64,000 bases of DNA from assembly GCA_008360975.2 (NCBI GenBank), contig CM039179.1, positions 47,188,359-47,252,358 of the forward strand, written 5' to 3'. Below, piece after piece: positions 11,249-25,600 of this stretch (positions within the stretch are counted from its first letter, which is position 1; each line of letters opens with the position of its first letter). The notes under the pieces were generated by a model, which made no database searches, had not been told where the DNA came from, and was given only the letters and a program-made list of their open reading frames with translations. The stretch is from Lichenostomus cassidix. Taxonomy: Eukaryota > Chordata > Aves > Passeriformes > Meliphagidae. Made by a program: the position numbers and the translations under genes.

Positions 11249-11907
11249 CTTTTCACTGAAGACAAAAGATGGTGGGAATCATTTTACTGTAAGAATAATT
11301 TTCTTACTAAGGGAAAGAATGACATGTTGTATTTACTGTCACTCATGCTTCATCCAAAAGACTTTGATAAAAAATACATATTCCATGATTTAAAAGTCTG
11401 CCAATTCATAAGTTGCCACAATGTTAAATTTTTGTGGCTTTGCACTGATGTTTTTAAACAAGTAGCTGTGTCATAAGTGATAATCCAGGAAATCCAGACT
11501 GTTTCTGTTTGCTTGTTTATTTTTTTTATGTTATAAATTAGGCTCAATATAATCCTACCTTTGTGTCATCAACCCTGCATCAGACAGTCATAGACCATAA
11601 GGCAGTATTCAGTGCCACAGTTTGCACTGAGGATTACTGCTTTTGGCATCCTGGGATAAAACAATGATTGAATGGGACTTCTCTCTACATTTTACTTCTT
11701 GTCTGAGGTGTCTGAGGGAGGGTGACTGCAGTCACTTCTGTTTAAAATTCTGAATCAGGCCTTTAAAGTCAGGATAGATGGAGAAAAGTATTACATCATT
11801 TAGCCAAATACCGTACATTTTCCCCCACCAAAAAAATATTTGGCTTTATCTACTGAATTCTTACCTCTGATAGGAGCTGTTGTCTTGGAGTTAGGCCTGT
11901 AATAAAG

Positions 11908-12047
11908 GAAAAGAGATGGAAGAAGAACAGAAATTAAAAAAGAGGGAAAAGTAAAAGGGGGGAGGGGGGGTGGGGGAAGAAAAGAAAAAAAGGGAAAAAA
12001 GAAAGAGAATAAAAAAGGAAAAAGAAAAAGAAGAAAAAGAACAAATA
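11908..12047 (+). repeat. Polypurine tract with G-quadruplex-capable core
   Basis: About 140 bp that are almost entirely A and G on the plus strand. The core has G6, A, G7, T, G5 at 11957-11976, followed by GAAA/GGAAAAA-type repeats. Mirror-like purine runs of this kind can adopt triplex or quadruplex structure and commonly vary in length. Confidence 0.85.
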
Positions 12048-15000
12048 TTTTTAAATGTTTCAGACATGCAGTTTATGCATTGGTGAATGGTTCTTTATGC
12101 ATTATATTTATGGGATATTTGGTTTGTTTTGTGATTTTGTTTCAACTTTTAAGGAGTGCCGTTAATGTGATTAATTAACAAGAATTTATTGACTAAAAAA
12201 TCTGCACAGCCAAACATATGTGATTTTTAAAATGTATTTTTTCAGGTGAAACTATAAAATAGGGTCCTAATTAAGCCCTGCTGTTTCCTGAGATTTTGTG
12301 TGCACTACTCTGGGAAGGAAAGTTACATGGAACTTTACTTGATCATGGAAGAAAAATCTGGAGAGTAAATTCAAGCATTCTATTCAGTTTTTAAATATAG
12401 TCTTCACTTGAGGGCTACAGTGAATTTATGCCCATATTAAACATTAAAGCTCTGTTATGGGGCCAAATAAGGGGAAAACTGAAATCAGCTCAAACATCAC
12501 GAGGGTAAAGCTTCAGCACCAGTGCAGCAGACACCACTAGCACTTTTACATTTGCTCTGAAAGGCTGTGATTGATCACAGAGTTTGTTATTGTGACATTC
12601 TATTACATGCATTCTCTTCCCATTACTTTGCTAAATTGGGAAGCTTATTTTCTATAATGTAAAATAATTTGTAATAAACACTGTGTATTATAAAAAGGAT
12701 TTGAAGCTTTGGAATTTGCTTTGCGGGGAACAGAAACTATACTATACTCTACTGAGATCTTAACCCACTTCAAAGGGAAGTTTTTTTATAAAAATAAGGA
12801 TGGGGGGATGTTTAGCATAATCAGTGATTTGCACAATTTTCTGACAGTCCGAGTTTGTGTGTCCTGTGAGCTTATCTGCATAGTTAAGACTCAGGTGTGC
12901 AAGTAAAATCATACATACTTGAACCCTGTTAAAAGCACTGCCACTTCAAAAAAATGCCATAAATTACCATTGAATCCACAGAAAAGGGTAAACACAGATT
13001 CTAGAATTGCACAGGACACTTTTTTCAGTAATTCAGGAAGAAACTATTATGTTCCCTATTAGTGAAGGGTTCAACATCAATTTACATGTATGTACTTGTA
13101 ACAAAAATAAGCTCACCAACAAAATTTTAAATAGATCTTTTAATGCAAATAGTAAAACATTCTTATTGGCATTTTCAGCTGTAAATCCTGTCTCAGTTAT
13201 TTTTCACTGAAATACAGAAAAGGAGTGTGTATGAAAACAAATTGTGCACATGCAAATGTCCTTTTATATAAGCTCTTCTACAACTGAATCCCTGACTCAT
13301 AAATAGTTTGGGTTAGAAAAAGTGACCATGGTATGTGTTATTTGCAAAACATTGCTTTTCTCGTTCGCCTTACTGCATATATATCATGTTTTGGAAAATG
13401 TAAATTATTTCCATTTTCTTTCCTGTAATAAAATTTGTTCCCCATTTTATCTCTTCTCCACAGAACTTCTAGATACAGATTAAGTCCAGGATACAGCTTT
13501 TGGCTTGAAAATGAACAGTCCTAGCATTTCATATAGACATTCATCCCCTTCATTGTAATTTTCAGGATTTTTTTACTCTTGTACCTGACTAGATATAATC
13601 TAGGCAAGTGGCATTGCTCTAAAATGGGACTTGAAACAAGGCTTCCTAAAAGTACCTCCCATTGTTCATAGTCGTCCTTAGGCACCAAGGTAAGTTCAAA
13701 AAATCCCACCCCTTGACTTTTCAAGTGTCTCATGCAAAATGCTGTCATCTTCTCTCAGCTTGAAGAATGGGACTCACACAAGAGCACATCACTGAACAAT
13801 AGCTTTGTGACAGCCAGACACCCTCCTCCACAATGGCATGCCTTGACAAAAATCTTCACTGACCCCCTTTAGCACAGTCAAACTTGCCTTGTCATGGTAG
13901 CCATGTCAATGAAAGACATATTCCAATGAATAAAACATTAGGATGTACCTAGTGCATCCAGCTGCACTGGAGAAGGACATATTAAATGATTTTGCTGGAA
14001 GTGGTGTATGTAGCACATGCAAAAAAATTGAAGAAATTATTTTTAAGTGGATGTCTGAAATCTCTTCAGCTATTCATATCAGTAAGCCTCTCAATAGCAA
14101 GATTTTGTAATGGGACTGAAAGGCATTTTGCACAGCAAATATCCTATAGGAGAAAAATCCAGCTTTTAAAATATTTTTCCAGTTGTCTTGCCTTCAAAAA
14201 GCCTTCAAGACTGCAAAGGATGATTTTTGCTTAGATTTTCCCCCCTTTTCAGCAGGTTTTAGGCCTTGGGCTATTGGTATCCAAGTAGTTAAAACTACAT
14301 CAGCACTAATAGCTATGAGCTCATCTTGTATAAGCACATTTTTAGTTAAACACCGCAATCTTGGAAAAAAATGTTAGTGTGCTTAAACAGCCTGGCTCAG
14401 AATAGCTCACAATATGACGCATACCACAGGAAATAAAGTGGTATGAGGCACCTACAAAATATTTTTCAAACAAGTCATTGAAGCCGTAAGCCCCATGCCT
14501 CAGCTTTAGGAAGTCACTTATTAAGAATCAACACCAGCCGTGCCAAGCTAAGCTCTTGCTCTTGGTGATTTTCCAGTTGAATATTCAGGGCCCTGTCTCG
14601 GTCTTGTTTTCAGGGAAGTACATGCCTGGAATGTTAGCAAGCTATTTGCTGGAAAAAATGCCCACAACAGGCCCAATGTTGATCACATTAATGCATTTGA
14701 GTGGGTATAGAGTGCAAATGATTGAAAGTGCTTCCAGATCTTGGTTGCCGGGGACAAAGCAGGCTCTGTTCTCTGATCTGATGGTCATTTTTTTCAGCGG
14801 AGGATGTGGTGCAGGAAGAGGGAACAGTGCCAATCTCTGTCTAATGGCTCCAAACAGGGCCTGGGCCTGGCTCTTTGGATGCTGATGAGTGGGAAATGAA
14901 ACACAGATGGGTCAGATGGGTAAGGAGAGGGGGGATTACAGGTCAGGCCAAAGAGTTGGAATAAATTAAGTGCTTATGAGGTACAGAATGGCACATTGTT

Positions 15001-18000
15001 AAAGCAAACGGACAGGGAAAAAACATTTCGGCATTGTTAGGCACAGTGCACAGAAAAAACATCCCGTCTTCCCAGACCTCTTTAGCGTATCACATCCTCG
15101 TTGGGATTACCGCCTGCTTGATATATGAATTGCTTTCTTTAACATGGGTACTGCAAGGCTGGGGTGCTCTGCAGTACCTAAGAGGAGGTAATTTTCCAGT
15201 AAACACTTCAGATGACATTTACTGGGCGGAATACTTTGGCTCATGCTCCTGATCATAAGATAGCCAGCTTCTGAACTCCCTAGAGATTTCCAACAACAGG
15301 GTAGGTAGCCACATACGTATACTCTGGGGAAATTAGGTGGCAGAAGGAGTATTTCATGCATTCTCAAAATGCTGAGTCCACATTTGTGTTTATTGCTTTC
15401 AAGTCTTTGCATCTATATGAAAGAAAATGATTTGGTTTAAAGGAACCATTCAAAAGAATTGTGGCTATGAAATAAAACTGAGGGATTTTCCTGGAAACAT
15501 GCAACAGCAATTTTAACCCTTATACCAAAGAAATCCCCTCACCACACTGATACAGAAAATGTTTTTATTAAATAATATGGACAGAGGTGCACTGCACTTG
15601 TTTTTGGCATCTCTAGTCCATACATAATAACAAAAAGTGCATTGCCGAACTCCCAAACTCTCCGTTGACTTGCACAGATGTAGGGTTACAGATTTGAAAA
15701 CCTTCACAATAATAAAACTTGAAAGAGAAAACCATGCCCATGAATTCAGACTAGGTTTTGGGGGGAGTTTCATCAGCTGTATTTCTTTAGTCTTCAAGTC
15801 CAAGTTCTTTCTTGACCTGTGAGTATTTACCTGTCCTGCAAAGATGATTAAGTAGGACAGGTAAAATAAATCCTGGTCCTTCCACACAGCTAGCAATGGT
15901 CCTTCCATGGCTAGAAATCAGGTGAGATTCATCACAATGCAGTGCATGTATGTACCAAAATTGAGATCAAAGCTGTGAAATGTCAGTGCTAGTAACAGAA
16001 CAGCTAAAAGAAGTCCTGAGCAACAGGAAAGGAACCTCTCAAGTAATTTTAGGCATAGAAAGCCAAATATCTCTTGAGCAGGAGAAATGGCTGGGATATA
16101 TGTCTGCCTCTCTTCCATCAGCTTTCACACTCTGATCTGCCTGAGGTGTTGCCCATTGGTAACATCTTTGAATTTCCCAGTATCTCTTCTTTTCCTGCCT
16201 TCCTCTTTCCCAGAGGATAGACCCACAGACCCATGTTCTACATCTGCTGATGAATGAGACAGAAGACACGGTGGAAAGGCTAGCTCACATGCCAGAACAG
16301 ATACCAAGGAATTCACTTCACAGCTTTTTCATGGATGGAGGCACTGAGAGGAGGAAAAGATATTAGGCCATCTGGAGTGTCTGACCCTTAATCATCCATT
16401 GATCATTAGAAAACTTGAGTGAACTTCGTATTTTTAAGACGAACCTTACTGAATTTCATTGAGGCTGATTGCAAGAGGTATTGTGAGTGGAGCATCAGGA
16501 GATCTAAAAAACAGATATACTGATGGTCAGAATCTTGCAGGAAATAATGCCTGAAAGAATTAGGGTAATATTAATAGAAATAAGGGATGGGGGCAGGGGA
16601 CAACAAGGGGACAAAGAAATACAAGTTCCTGAAGGTAAAGATAGAAACACGGCTATAAGAAATGGTCTTTATGTAACAAAAAAGAGCAACAGTTTTCCAG
16701 GGGAAGAAAAGAGGGAGTGCAGGGCATGGTGACATTAAGGTGAGAAGCTTAAAATTCTCTGCTCTTTTCTGATCAAGAGAGGGTCTTAGGTTTGGTAGGA
16801 AGAAGAACAGAGTAGGCACCAGACCTGTCTGAAAGACTGGTGTTTACACAGTCAGGAGGGAATCAGGAGAGCTCAGGCTGGAATGCAGCATGCCTTGTGC
16901 TCCTATACAGTGCCACACTGTCTAAGCTCTGCAATGTTTCTCACAGCCAATGGGAAAGATTCTTTTTCTTTTAGTTACTGTTCTGAGCAAGTGGTAAGAC
17001 ATATAGCAAGACAAGATGCAAACCCATGGATCTCTCTGTCTTCCAAATTTCTGTTCAAACTAAATAACTTTTTTTCTAAATAACTGCAATTGGCCTTTTC
17101 TTCACCCAAACTCTAATTTAAAGCAGCATTTCCAGTGGTTTCAGTCCTAGTTCAGACTGAAAGAAGATTTAATTTTAGAAAAACATGGAGGGATGAAGGG
17201 GCTACATCATATTTGCAATGAGTAAAAGTGTAAGTGATGGCTAGTTCTCAGCGTGAGCCATTACAAGTGCACTTTGCCTACATTTCCCGTCACTCCTTGA
17301 AATATTTAACATAAGCTCCTATTAGTAAGACACATATACAACTCGCTTGCCTGACCCTGACCGTCTGACATCCCCATAAAATATCACCAAGTACAGGGTG
17401 AATGACTGTGCTGAACAAACCTAGTCATGGTTATGTCCTGCCCGTGCATACTGCAGAAACATTCTTGGGCTTGGGTTACCCTTCAAGGGAGAACAGGCAG
17501 AAGTGTCCATCTAGGTTGTCTTGCATAAAACATGCTCAGAAATGTGTGCAAGTGTGGACTGTAAGCAGTTAAAAACTGCAGAAGTTAATATTATGATCAG
17601 AAGAGCCCTAAGGCAGTGTAAACATAAGTACTGTAGTCTTGGAGAAGGTAAAGTGTACCCTTGTGATCCTACAAAAGAAATTTTGGCCATGAGAGCTCCC
17701 TCATCAGAGCATAGCGTTAGGTCATAGTCATCCGAATTACAGTGAGGGAAAGTGAGACCATTTTGTATGGCTGGAAAAACAGCATGGGCATTGAAAAAGA
17801 AACACATTTCACCTTGCTTTGATATGTCCAACCTGTCTGTTCTTCTGAAACATAAGGATTTTCTAGGTAGAAACGTGACTGAATTCTTCCTCACCTTTGA
17901 TGATAAAGCTTTTCTTACAGAGCTGGAAAGTTCAGTGTAGAAAGAAATCCACATCAGAGCTAAATTTGTCTACTTCTCAGAAGCCCCTCTTGGTAAATAA

Positions 18001-19565
18001 TTGTGTTTATTATTAGGCAAAATATTATATATCATTGGGAAGCTGTTGTTAGTGTCACTCTCAGGGTTCTTTATAAAACCTTTCCAGTGGTTTCAAATGC
18101 TGTTAAGTAACCTAGACCTCAGAAATTAAAAAAAGCTTTCCATCTTCCAGAGAAAATGTAGATTTTAGCTCTAATATTTATTCATGATGAATTAATAATA
18201 TTAAATAGCCAACCCCTAAATGACTCACTAAGATAATGAGAGGTATTAGGTACTTAGGATGATGGAGCCACTTAGGTAATGAAGGGAAAGAACCTAGATG
18301 GAAAAATGGATCTGATTCTGAAAACCAGCGGTTTGTGAGGAGTGTTTTTCTAAATAAGAAGGGTAACTCAGTATGTAAAAACAGCAATGGAAAGGGAATC
18401 TGGTCCAACTTATGCAAAAAGCCTCACTCTTCAGTATTTGCTAATTCTCAACCCTGCCTCTCTGGCCTTTACTTTTAGAACAAGGCTTCTTTAACTCCTG
18501 CTGATGCAATAACTAAAAGCAGGGCTCAGCCTTCAATGTCCAGTGTTAAACTGGTGCTGTGCCGCTAATGTGCTCCATTGTACATCACTGCAAAGGGTAA
18601 AGCACTCATGCAGTAAGCACCCTTATAGGAAATTATTCCATTATCTGATACATGTCACAGAGGATTTCCTCCTATGTAAAACATTGACACAAATTGCTGA
18701 GCTACAAGAATTATCCATTTATTGTGCCTGCCACATTTTTCACAAGATTTTACCTTCTTGCACACAGACATTAGCTTACAAACCTATTTCCATACAAAGA
18801 AAATTCATTTTAAAATATAAAAAATTCAGCGTAGCACTTATTCTGTCAGGAAGTGTTTTTCCTAGAGTAGGAGTTTCTTGAAGCATATTTGGCTGAATAC
18901 AGTACATTATGACCTTTGGAATAAAATGAAAAGCTTGTGGGACAATACCAGATTTTGGCAGGATACAGTTGTCGCTTTTCAGTTTTCACTTCAGCCACTG
19001 GCCAAATGCCACACCACAGCCTTGTTATAACAGTGTAAGTCACACCACAGCCGTCACCATCCCTTGTCCTGAATGCCCTACACCAACCACTACCTACTCT
19101 GAAGTAAAACATCACCTGTCAACCCTTGCTGCATATTCCTCATAGAAGAGTAGTAGACTTGTGTCTACAAGTTGTAGATGCCTCTGAAATATTCCTGTAG
19201 TTCCACTTTTTCATCCTGTGCCCAGGATTTCCACTCCCAGTTTGCCTTTTAATTTTTCGACATAGTGTTGCTGGATGGATTGTTTGTTGCAGAGAACTAT
19301 GAATAAAGAAAAAAGAAAACAACAACAAACAATTCCATACTTATAAGAATCAATTTGATTTCTTTTACATGTTCGTCTGGGTAACTAGCAATTTATGAAA
19401 ATATCACCCCAAAGTTCTGAATCTAGCATTCACTACAGAAGCAAAGAAAACCCATCCTTAAAAATTCCCAACAAACTTTGTTTTCAAAATTATAAAACTA
19501 TTCCACAAAACACACTCTGTCTCTGCCTGCTACTTTTCCCAAAAACATTTGTTAGTAACTTTCAG

Positions 19566-19685
19566 GGAATTATGAGTTACTGTGGACAAAGTTCTGAGGA
19601 TCTTACTCAGATTTTACTCAGATACGAGTCAGATAACAAGGGACTTGTTCCCTATGATACATTTTCAGAGATGTTTAATTATTAA
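19566..19685 (+). CDS. Candidate terminal exon encoding the end of an EF-hand-like domain
   Basis: An acceptor (agtaactttcag, ending at 19565) opens a phase-0 frame of 39 codons and a TAA stop at 19683-19685. The peptide starts GIMSYCGQ, then a helix (SSEDLTQILLRY), a 12-residue loop (ESDNKGLVPYDT) and a second short helix (FSEMFNY) up to the stop. This is the helix-loop-helix spacing of an EF-hand, with Gly at loop position 6 and a hydrophobic residue at position 8. The loop is degenerate: it has E, D and K at positions 1, 3 and 5 and lacks the acidic residue at 12, so calcium binding is doubtful. EF-hands of this kind are common at the C-termini of axonemal and other EF-hand proteins; I cannot name the gene. 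No upstream exon could be placed. A possible poly(A) signal AATAAA is at 19706-independent sites downstream, the clearest near 20797. It may also be a decayed copy. Confidence 0.42.
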   Translation, partial: GIMSYCGQSSEDLTQILLRYESDNKGLVPYDTFSEMFNY

Positions 19686-22600
19686 AATTGAAGAATAATA
19701 ATGTATTGATACACCCTGTGTCTTTGAGGTTGCAGTACCATATGGATCAGGAGTCCATGAATGATTCTGTCATAACTGATCATATTTGAAAATGTGGCAA
19801 AGTTAATTGCTGCTTTTCATATGGCCAAAAAAAAGAGTAGCAGCAGCAGTGAGCCACACTGTAGGTTGTGTAGTGCCAGTTTTATGCCAGCAAAATTTCA
19901 GTAATGTTCAGTTGCTGGTATAAAACTTGTGTAAAGTGTTGAAAGCTGTGCCTGATATATCTACCCCTCTTGCTTGAAAACCAATATTAGCAAGGTTTTC
20001 CAGACGTTGTAGTGCCTGTACAGGCTGCTTTTCTTGGACCACTCTTGGGCTGTACAGAATCATTGCAGAGAAGGAGGGGAACGCCCGTTCAGATGTGCCT
20101 CAAGGCCTGAACTCTGTTCCCCAGTCAGCGCCATGCCCTGATTTATTACCTGATCCAAGAATCTTACCTACAATGCAGCTATATCAACACCTGCATCCTG
20201 GGAAAACAAGTGCTTTTTAAGGTGCGATTGTTGGGTACAAATAAGCTGCAAAGCATAAAGCTGGCTCAGAGCCAGGCCCAACAAGGGCATCAGGCACTGC
20301 AATGCTCAGTGTTGCTGGTTTCAGAATTAACTATTAAAGGCATCATTAAAATGACATGTAAAATCAGCCTGTTACTATGAGGTGCTAAGTGCTTGTATTG
20401 AAATGCTTTAAGGGAGCTGAGCCTTCTCTGCATCTTATAAGATTGGACCCATATTTTCCAAAAATGTGATGAAATGATGCATTTTTTTTTACATCTTGAC
20501 AAATCAATTTCCTGAAGGAGTGTTGAGTTCATGGAAGGGGCAGCACATGTTGCATTCCATTAAAAAAATTTACTAACCGTTTTTCTTTTTCTTCTTTAGC
20601 TGATGTATATGGTGTGCTGTGAACACAAAAAATTAATGCAATTTATTTATTATTAAAAATAAGGAAATGAGACTAAGCAGCAAGAAGCAAAAGTCTGGAA
20701 AGTGTGAAAGTATGTTCTGTATTCATTACTTACTATAGAAAGAAAGATATAGAAAGGTACTATTTTTGTTTCACTCGATAATCTCAAAGGGACACCAAAT
20801 AAATTGAGGGTGACTGAACTATTAAAATTGCTTATTTAATGGCTTCTCTCTTACTAGGGGGAAAACTTTTCAGTCTGTTTAGACTGAAACAATCTAGGTG
20901 GAAAAAAATCTGGTCCCATTGATTTGTCTTGGCATCAGTTATAAACCCCTCTGCCTCAGCTGTTTCATTTAGGTCTTATTTAGTTACATTTTCATCAAGA
21001 TGACCATGACAACTTCAGTGGAGACCATCTCTAGATATAGTAGGGATTAAAAGGTATTTTTCCTCACATGTAAAATCTTTTCAGACTCAGTGGTTTTCTA
21101 TCAGATAGGTATCTAACTATGCTTGGTTTCTACCCTAATCCAAGTAGTGATCATACCCCTAAAGTAGACATTCACTGAAATATTTCTCTCCTTAGGGAAA
21201 TACTTTGATCTCTTTGTACAAACAAAAATGCCTACGCTGGCTTGGAAAGAGGATCTGGAGAAGCTTGTAACAGAGATGCTGATACAGGGTGGAAGGGGGA
21301 TTGCTGTGGAGTGAGGAAAGATGAGGAGGAGACAAGATGAAATTTTAGCACAGGGGAAGGCAATGAAAGGGACCCTAGAAAACAAGGGGCTGCTTTTCCA
21401 GTACTTGAAGTGGGATTTTTCTTCTGGATAAACTGGTGCATCATTGTTCCCTGTATTTGGGATATAAGTGGTTCCTAGCTTGGGTTACGTTTTATAAACA
21501 TATGGTAATCTCTGCAGTTATTATATCTTGTACTTATTTTATGCTTAGAAAAATTAGATCAGTTACTTCAGAGAATCCCAAACATGACTGCTAGACTTTC
21601 ATTAGCCAAAGAACATGGATTTTATTAGGTGCTAACTACTAAGATGACTGAGTAGTTCCACTGAAAGATCAAAGACCAAGTATTTAATATGCTTCTATTC
21701 ATATGCTGGTTTTCCCAATCTGCAAAAACAGAAAGTGAAAGAGTTTTTCATATTGCTGCGATTACTATAATCATTGTAAGAGTTTATCTTTTCAAGTACA
21801 GCCAGACTATCTCTTCAATTATAACAATTAATTTGAATACAATATATAGTGTCAGCTTTCCTAACTAAAGTCAATGGAATTGTAAACTTCAGGAATTTTC
21901 CAAACCAGAAAGACAGGGTGGAAATACAACATCGAAATCTGAGAAAGTTAATAAGGTTTAGCTTAGTAGGAAATATTTTATTACCATAGGGAAGCTTAAA
22001 ATCGCTTCAGAAAAATAGAAATGCAGGAGCCATTTCCCTTTCAAAAAATATGTTGCAGGCAGTAGTCATGAAAAAGACAATTTATTGCAGGATTCTATGC
22101 CTAAGTTTTAGCTGTTTAACTGCAAGTATGTGCTTACATGCTTTTCCAAATAGAAATGTATTTAAACCAGTGCTTAAATTTAGTATTGAGCAAGTGCATT
22201 AAAAGTCTAAGAGGATGCCCCTCAGGCCTGGATTTATCTACCTACTTTCAACCACTTAGCAAACAGGATCCTTGTCATCCTACTCTCTCTACTGGGAGAT
22301 TTATTGAATATAGATGGAGTTTAGGGCAAAGTAGCCTCCACAGTTAAATTCTTAGGTTCAGTGGGATGAATCCAGCCCAATCCTGAATGGAATCTAATCT
22401 AAATAAATGGTCTTTTTGCTTTCAAGCCACCTCATTAGGAAATGTGGGAGAAGAGAGAGTCTGCAGTATGACATGAAATCACCTAAAAAGTATGAAAACG
22501 ACAGAAAGAGGATGCAGTCACCAACAATTAAAGCATTTGTCTGGAAATGAGAAAACAGGCATTAAAAAAATCTACCTGAGGGGATTCAAAGCTTCCTCGT

Positions 22601-25600
22601 TTTTGTTTCTCAGATTATGGTCTCAGCCACTGAAGTAAAGGCCATGGCAAGCCAGGATAAGACCACAATACATTCTTCTTCACAAAGGTATGTCATTGTT
22701 CGAAAAAGAATTCAATATATATAGGTCAAAGAGAAAATAAGGAGACATCTTGTTATCATGTTGCTCTGTGATTAAAACAGTCAACTATAAAGGAAATTGT
22801 GAGTTCTAATCCTTGCTGGCCATACTCATTATGCTTTTTAAAACTTAGTGAGACTTTAATGGAAAATTTAATGGAAGTACTGATGTCCTGACTTATGCGT
22901 TCACTGCAATTGTTGCTCACACGTTGTACATTTTTTTTTTAATGTCAACATGTAACAAAAGAGTTTGTACCCAAATGTGATTTAACTACCTACATATAAA
23001 ATCAGGAAACTAAAAGTCATGCAAGCTGCAAATGGGAATTTTCATGTTTGACTGGGACTTGAGTTAAATGTTTTATCCTTGGTAAATATACTCATTGATT
23101 ATCATATGGTTATCACATGTTGAAGAGATAAGAAATTATCAGAATGCACCATGTGAATGTTGGCATAGTGCAGCAATCAGAATCTGTGTCAAACCTGTAG
23201 CTGTCTGGAAAACTGGAATGTAACTGGAACAAGTTGAAACAGACCACTCATTTTGTGCCTCTGAGATACGAGTGACAGTCAAGACAATGAAATTCAGAAA
23301 ACAACCTATTTTTAAAACAGATGGTTTTGAATGATTTTCAGTCAGCTAAGGTAGTTAGAAACCTAAGATTCACAGAAACATGTATCTCATCTGAGAGACG
23401 ATGCAGGAGGAGGGAAAAACCAACATAGCAATTTTTGACTGATCTGAGGCTAAAAAGGTTGCAATATTAACTGGCAACTTCCTGATAGAAAACAAGTAAC
23501 AGGAACATTGAGGAAAGGGAGTAGATAAAAAAAGCATGATCCATATGATGAAACTAGAAATCATTATTAGCAAAATAGCTGGTGTTTGACAGGCAGCAAA
23601 AGCTTTAACTTAAAAATTAAATTTCCCAAAGACATTGTGTGACACTTTAGTGAGAGGTTTCAAACCATTGTAAGAAAAGGGAGTAAGAATAAGAACATTT
23701 GGCTGAATAAGCCAAAAAATCAGCAACTCATATGCAAAGGAAAAATCCTCTTACCCTAAAACAGACCATGATGTTTATTGCTCTGGGAGTCAAGTAACTA
23801 AAAAGAACTACTAGAGTGTATTGGTTTTCTAGCCATTTAGATTAAAAAAGAGACAAATCTCTGCCTATTTCAAGTTCTGAAGAATTATATATACATCTAT
23901 AAAATGTGACAACTTTCCTCTACCTATGAGAGGAGACATATTGGGGAACATGGATAATGCCAAATAGCTTTCAACAGGGTGCCCTAAGAAAAACAGAAGG
24001 TATTTGTTCACACTCAACAGTCCCTTTGAGAAATATTGTTTCTGCAGACTACCATTTGGGTTCTTTCCAGCCCCTGAGAGGTTTGACTGCAAATATAACA
24101 TTTTTGTTGGTAAGGAGGATACAAAAGGCTATAAAGGTGACGTTTAACTATGAGAAGAAAAAGCTGTATTGCATAACCAGAAGCTTTGGAAAACATGGAT
24201 CAGTTGAGATAAATCTGAACAAGCAGAAATGCAACTTCTGTGTGAAGACAATAATATATGTGTGTAAGACGGTAAGTGGTAGAGAACATCAAAGCTGAGG
24301 CTTTCAATAGCAAGCATGTTTTAATAGATGTGAAACTGATACAAATTATTTGAAAACATGATTCATGTAAACACCCTTACTCAAAAAGCCTAAACTGAAT
24401 ACCTGGGAATTTTACAGTGCAAAGTTATTCAACAGACACGAAAAACGGAAGCAAAGAAGCTCTGATCCTGAAATATAATGATATGAGTAGCAACATTAAA
24501 TTCTAAGAAGATGTCGTAAATAGGCTATTGACTTGGTCTTCATGTCACAGCACAGCTGAAACTGGCAACCAGTGTTTTATTCATCTTAGAGTCTAACAAA
24601 GAACAATTATTCATCTGCTCAAATCTTTGGCCTTGATCAATGGTGTAAAAACTTCCATGCTTTTGCTCATGTGAGGGTTGTGGTAACTTAAACTGCCCAT
24701 AAAGTTGTTCTCAAGGCTAGAAAGTGCCCTGGAAATACACAGCCTGAAGGGAATTTTCTGAATATTCTTTTAGTTAAAAATGGCTGACTGGCAAAGCAAT
24801 TTGACAGTAACCAGCACCCTTTCTAGAGGACTCAACAAAGTGATAGGATCAACATTCATCAAAAAACTTGTTTATCCAGCTCTTTATCTAAAAGTGTGCA
24901 GTCTCTATTTGAAATTGAAAGAAGGTCACCAGTGACTTGACAATACATAAAAGGCAATTTTGGCAAAAGGCACATATCCTGTATCACAAAATATGGTTTG
25001 GTATCTGGCCACACTTTGTGACAATAGTGTTCTACTGGGGGAAAAATAAACATGAGCAGAAGTAGTGAGCAGTACAATGTCTGGCAGTCTTAAGAATTTG
25101 GCACTCTAAGAGAGATATGAACTACACAGAAACATGTTTTCCGCCTGTCTGAAGGGGAGAAGATATCTGGCTGACAATGATCCCAAAAGGTGAGGGATAA
25201 GACATGAAAGTAAAAAACCTAGAGTAGTGTTGTCTTCTGAAAGCAATGAACTTTATTACTTGGAGAGCCTCAGTGAGCCTTGACTGCCTCACAAACCAGC
25301 TGAACATCCTCAGTAATTATTTGATTGATTATTCATATGTGCAATAGTGTATTAAGTAATGCTGTTTTTCAAGTGATCATTTTCCACACCTTGACTTCAC
25401 AGACACCAGGCCTTTAAAAGACTTTGAGTAGGGTACTGTGAAGGTCTCAACCTTGTTTGGCAAAGGCAGTCAGACCAAGGTACAGAACAAAAGGGTTTTA
25501 TGAAACCTTGAAGAGAGAAATTCAGAAGAGCGCGCATCCAGTGTGAGCGGCTAAAAACCAATCTTTGTATTTAGATCCTTTTGGGGTGGTAAAAATGAGT

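Larger units (their letters stand above)
10811..19565. other. Long noncoding stretch
   Basis: About 8.8 kb of AT-rich DNA with no gene supported. It contains the 18-bp tandem duplication and the polypurine tract listed separately. Chance ORFs cluster at 14556-14885, 15513-15908 and 17511-17954. The last is open on both strands but has no recognisable motif. Confidence 0.55.

Noticed and set aside
13464..13520. Acceptor (ctcttctccacag) with a short open frame
   Set aside because: About twenty codons with no donor and no recognisable peptide.
14556..14885. 109-codon plus-strand ORF
   Set aside because: Hydrophobic mixed peptide without motif, splice support or repeat; within chance length.
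20590..20652. Acceptor followed by an 18-codon open frame (tttcttctttagctg)
   Set aside because: Too short, with no motif and no supporting exon.
22760..22830. tRNA-derived or MIR-like SINE (gagttctaatcc resembles a T-arm)
   Set aside because: Only one short motif fits; no A box, paired stems or SINE tail could be aligned by eye.
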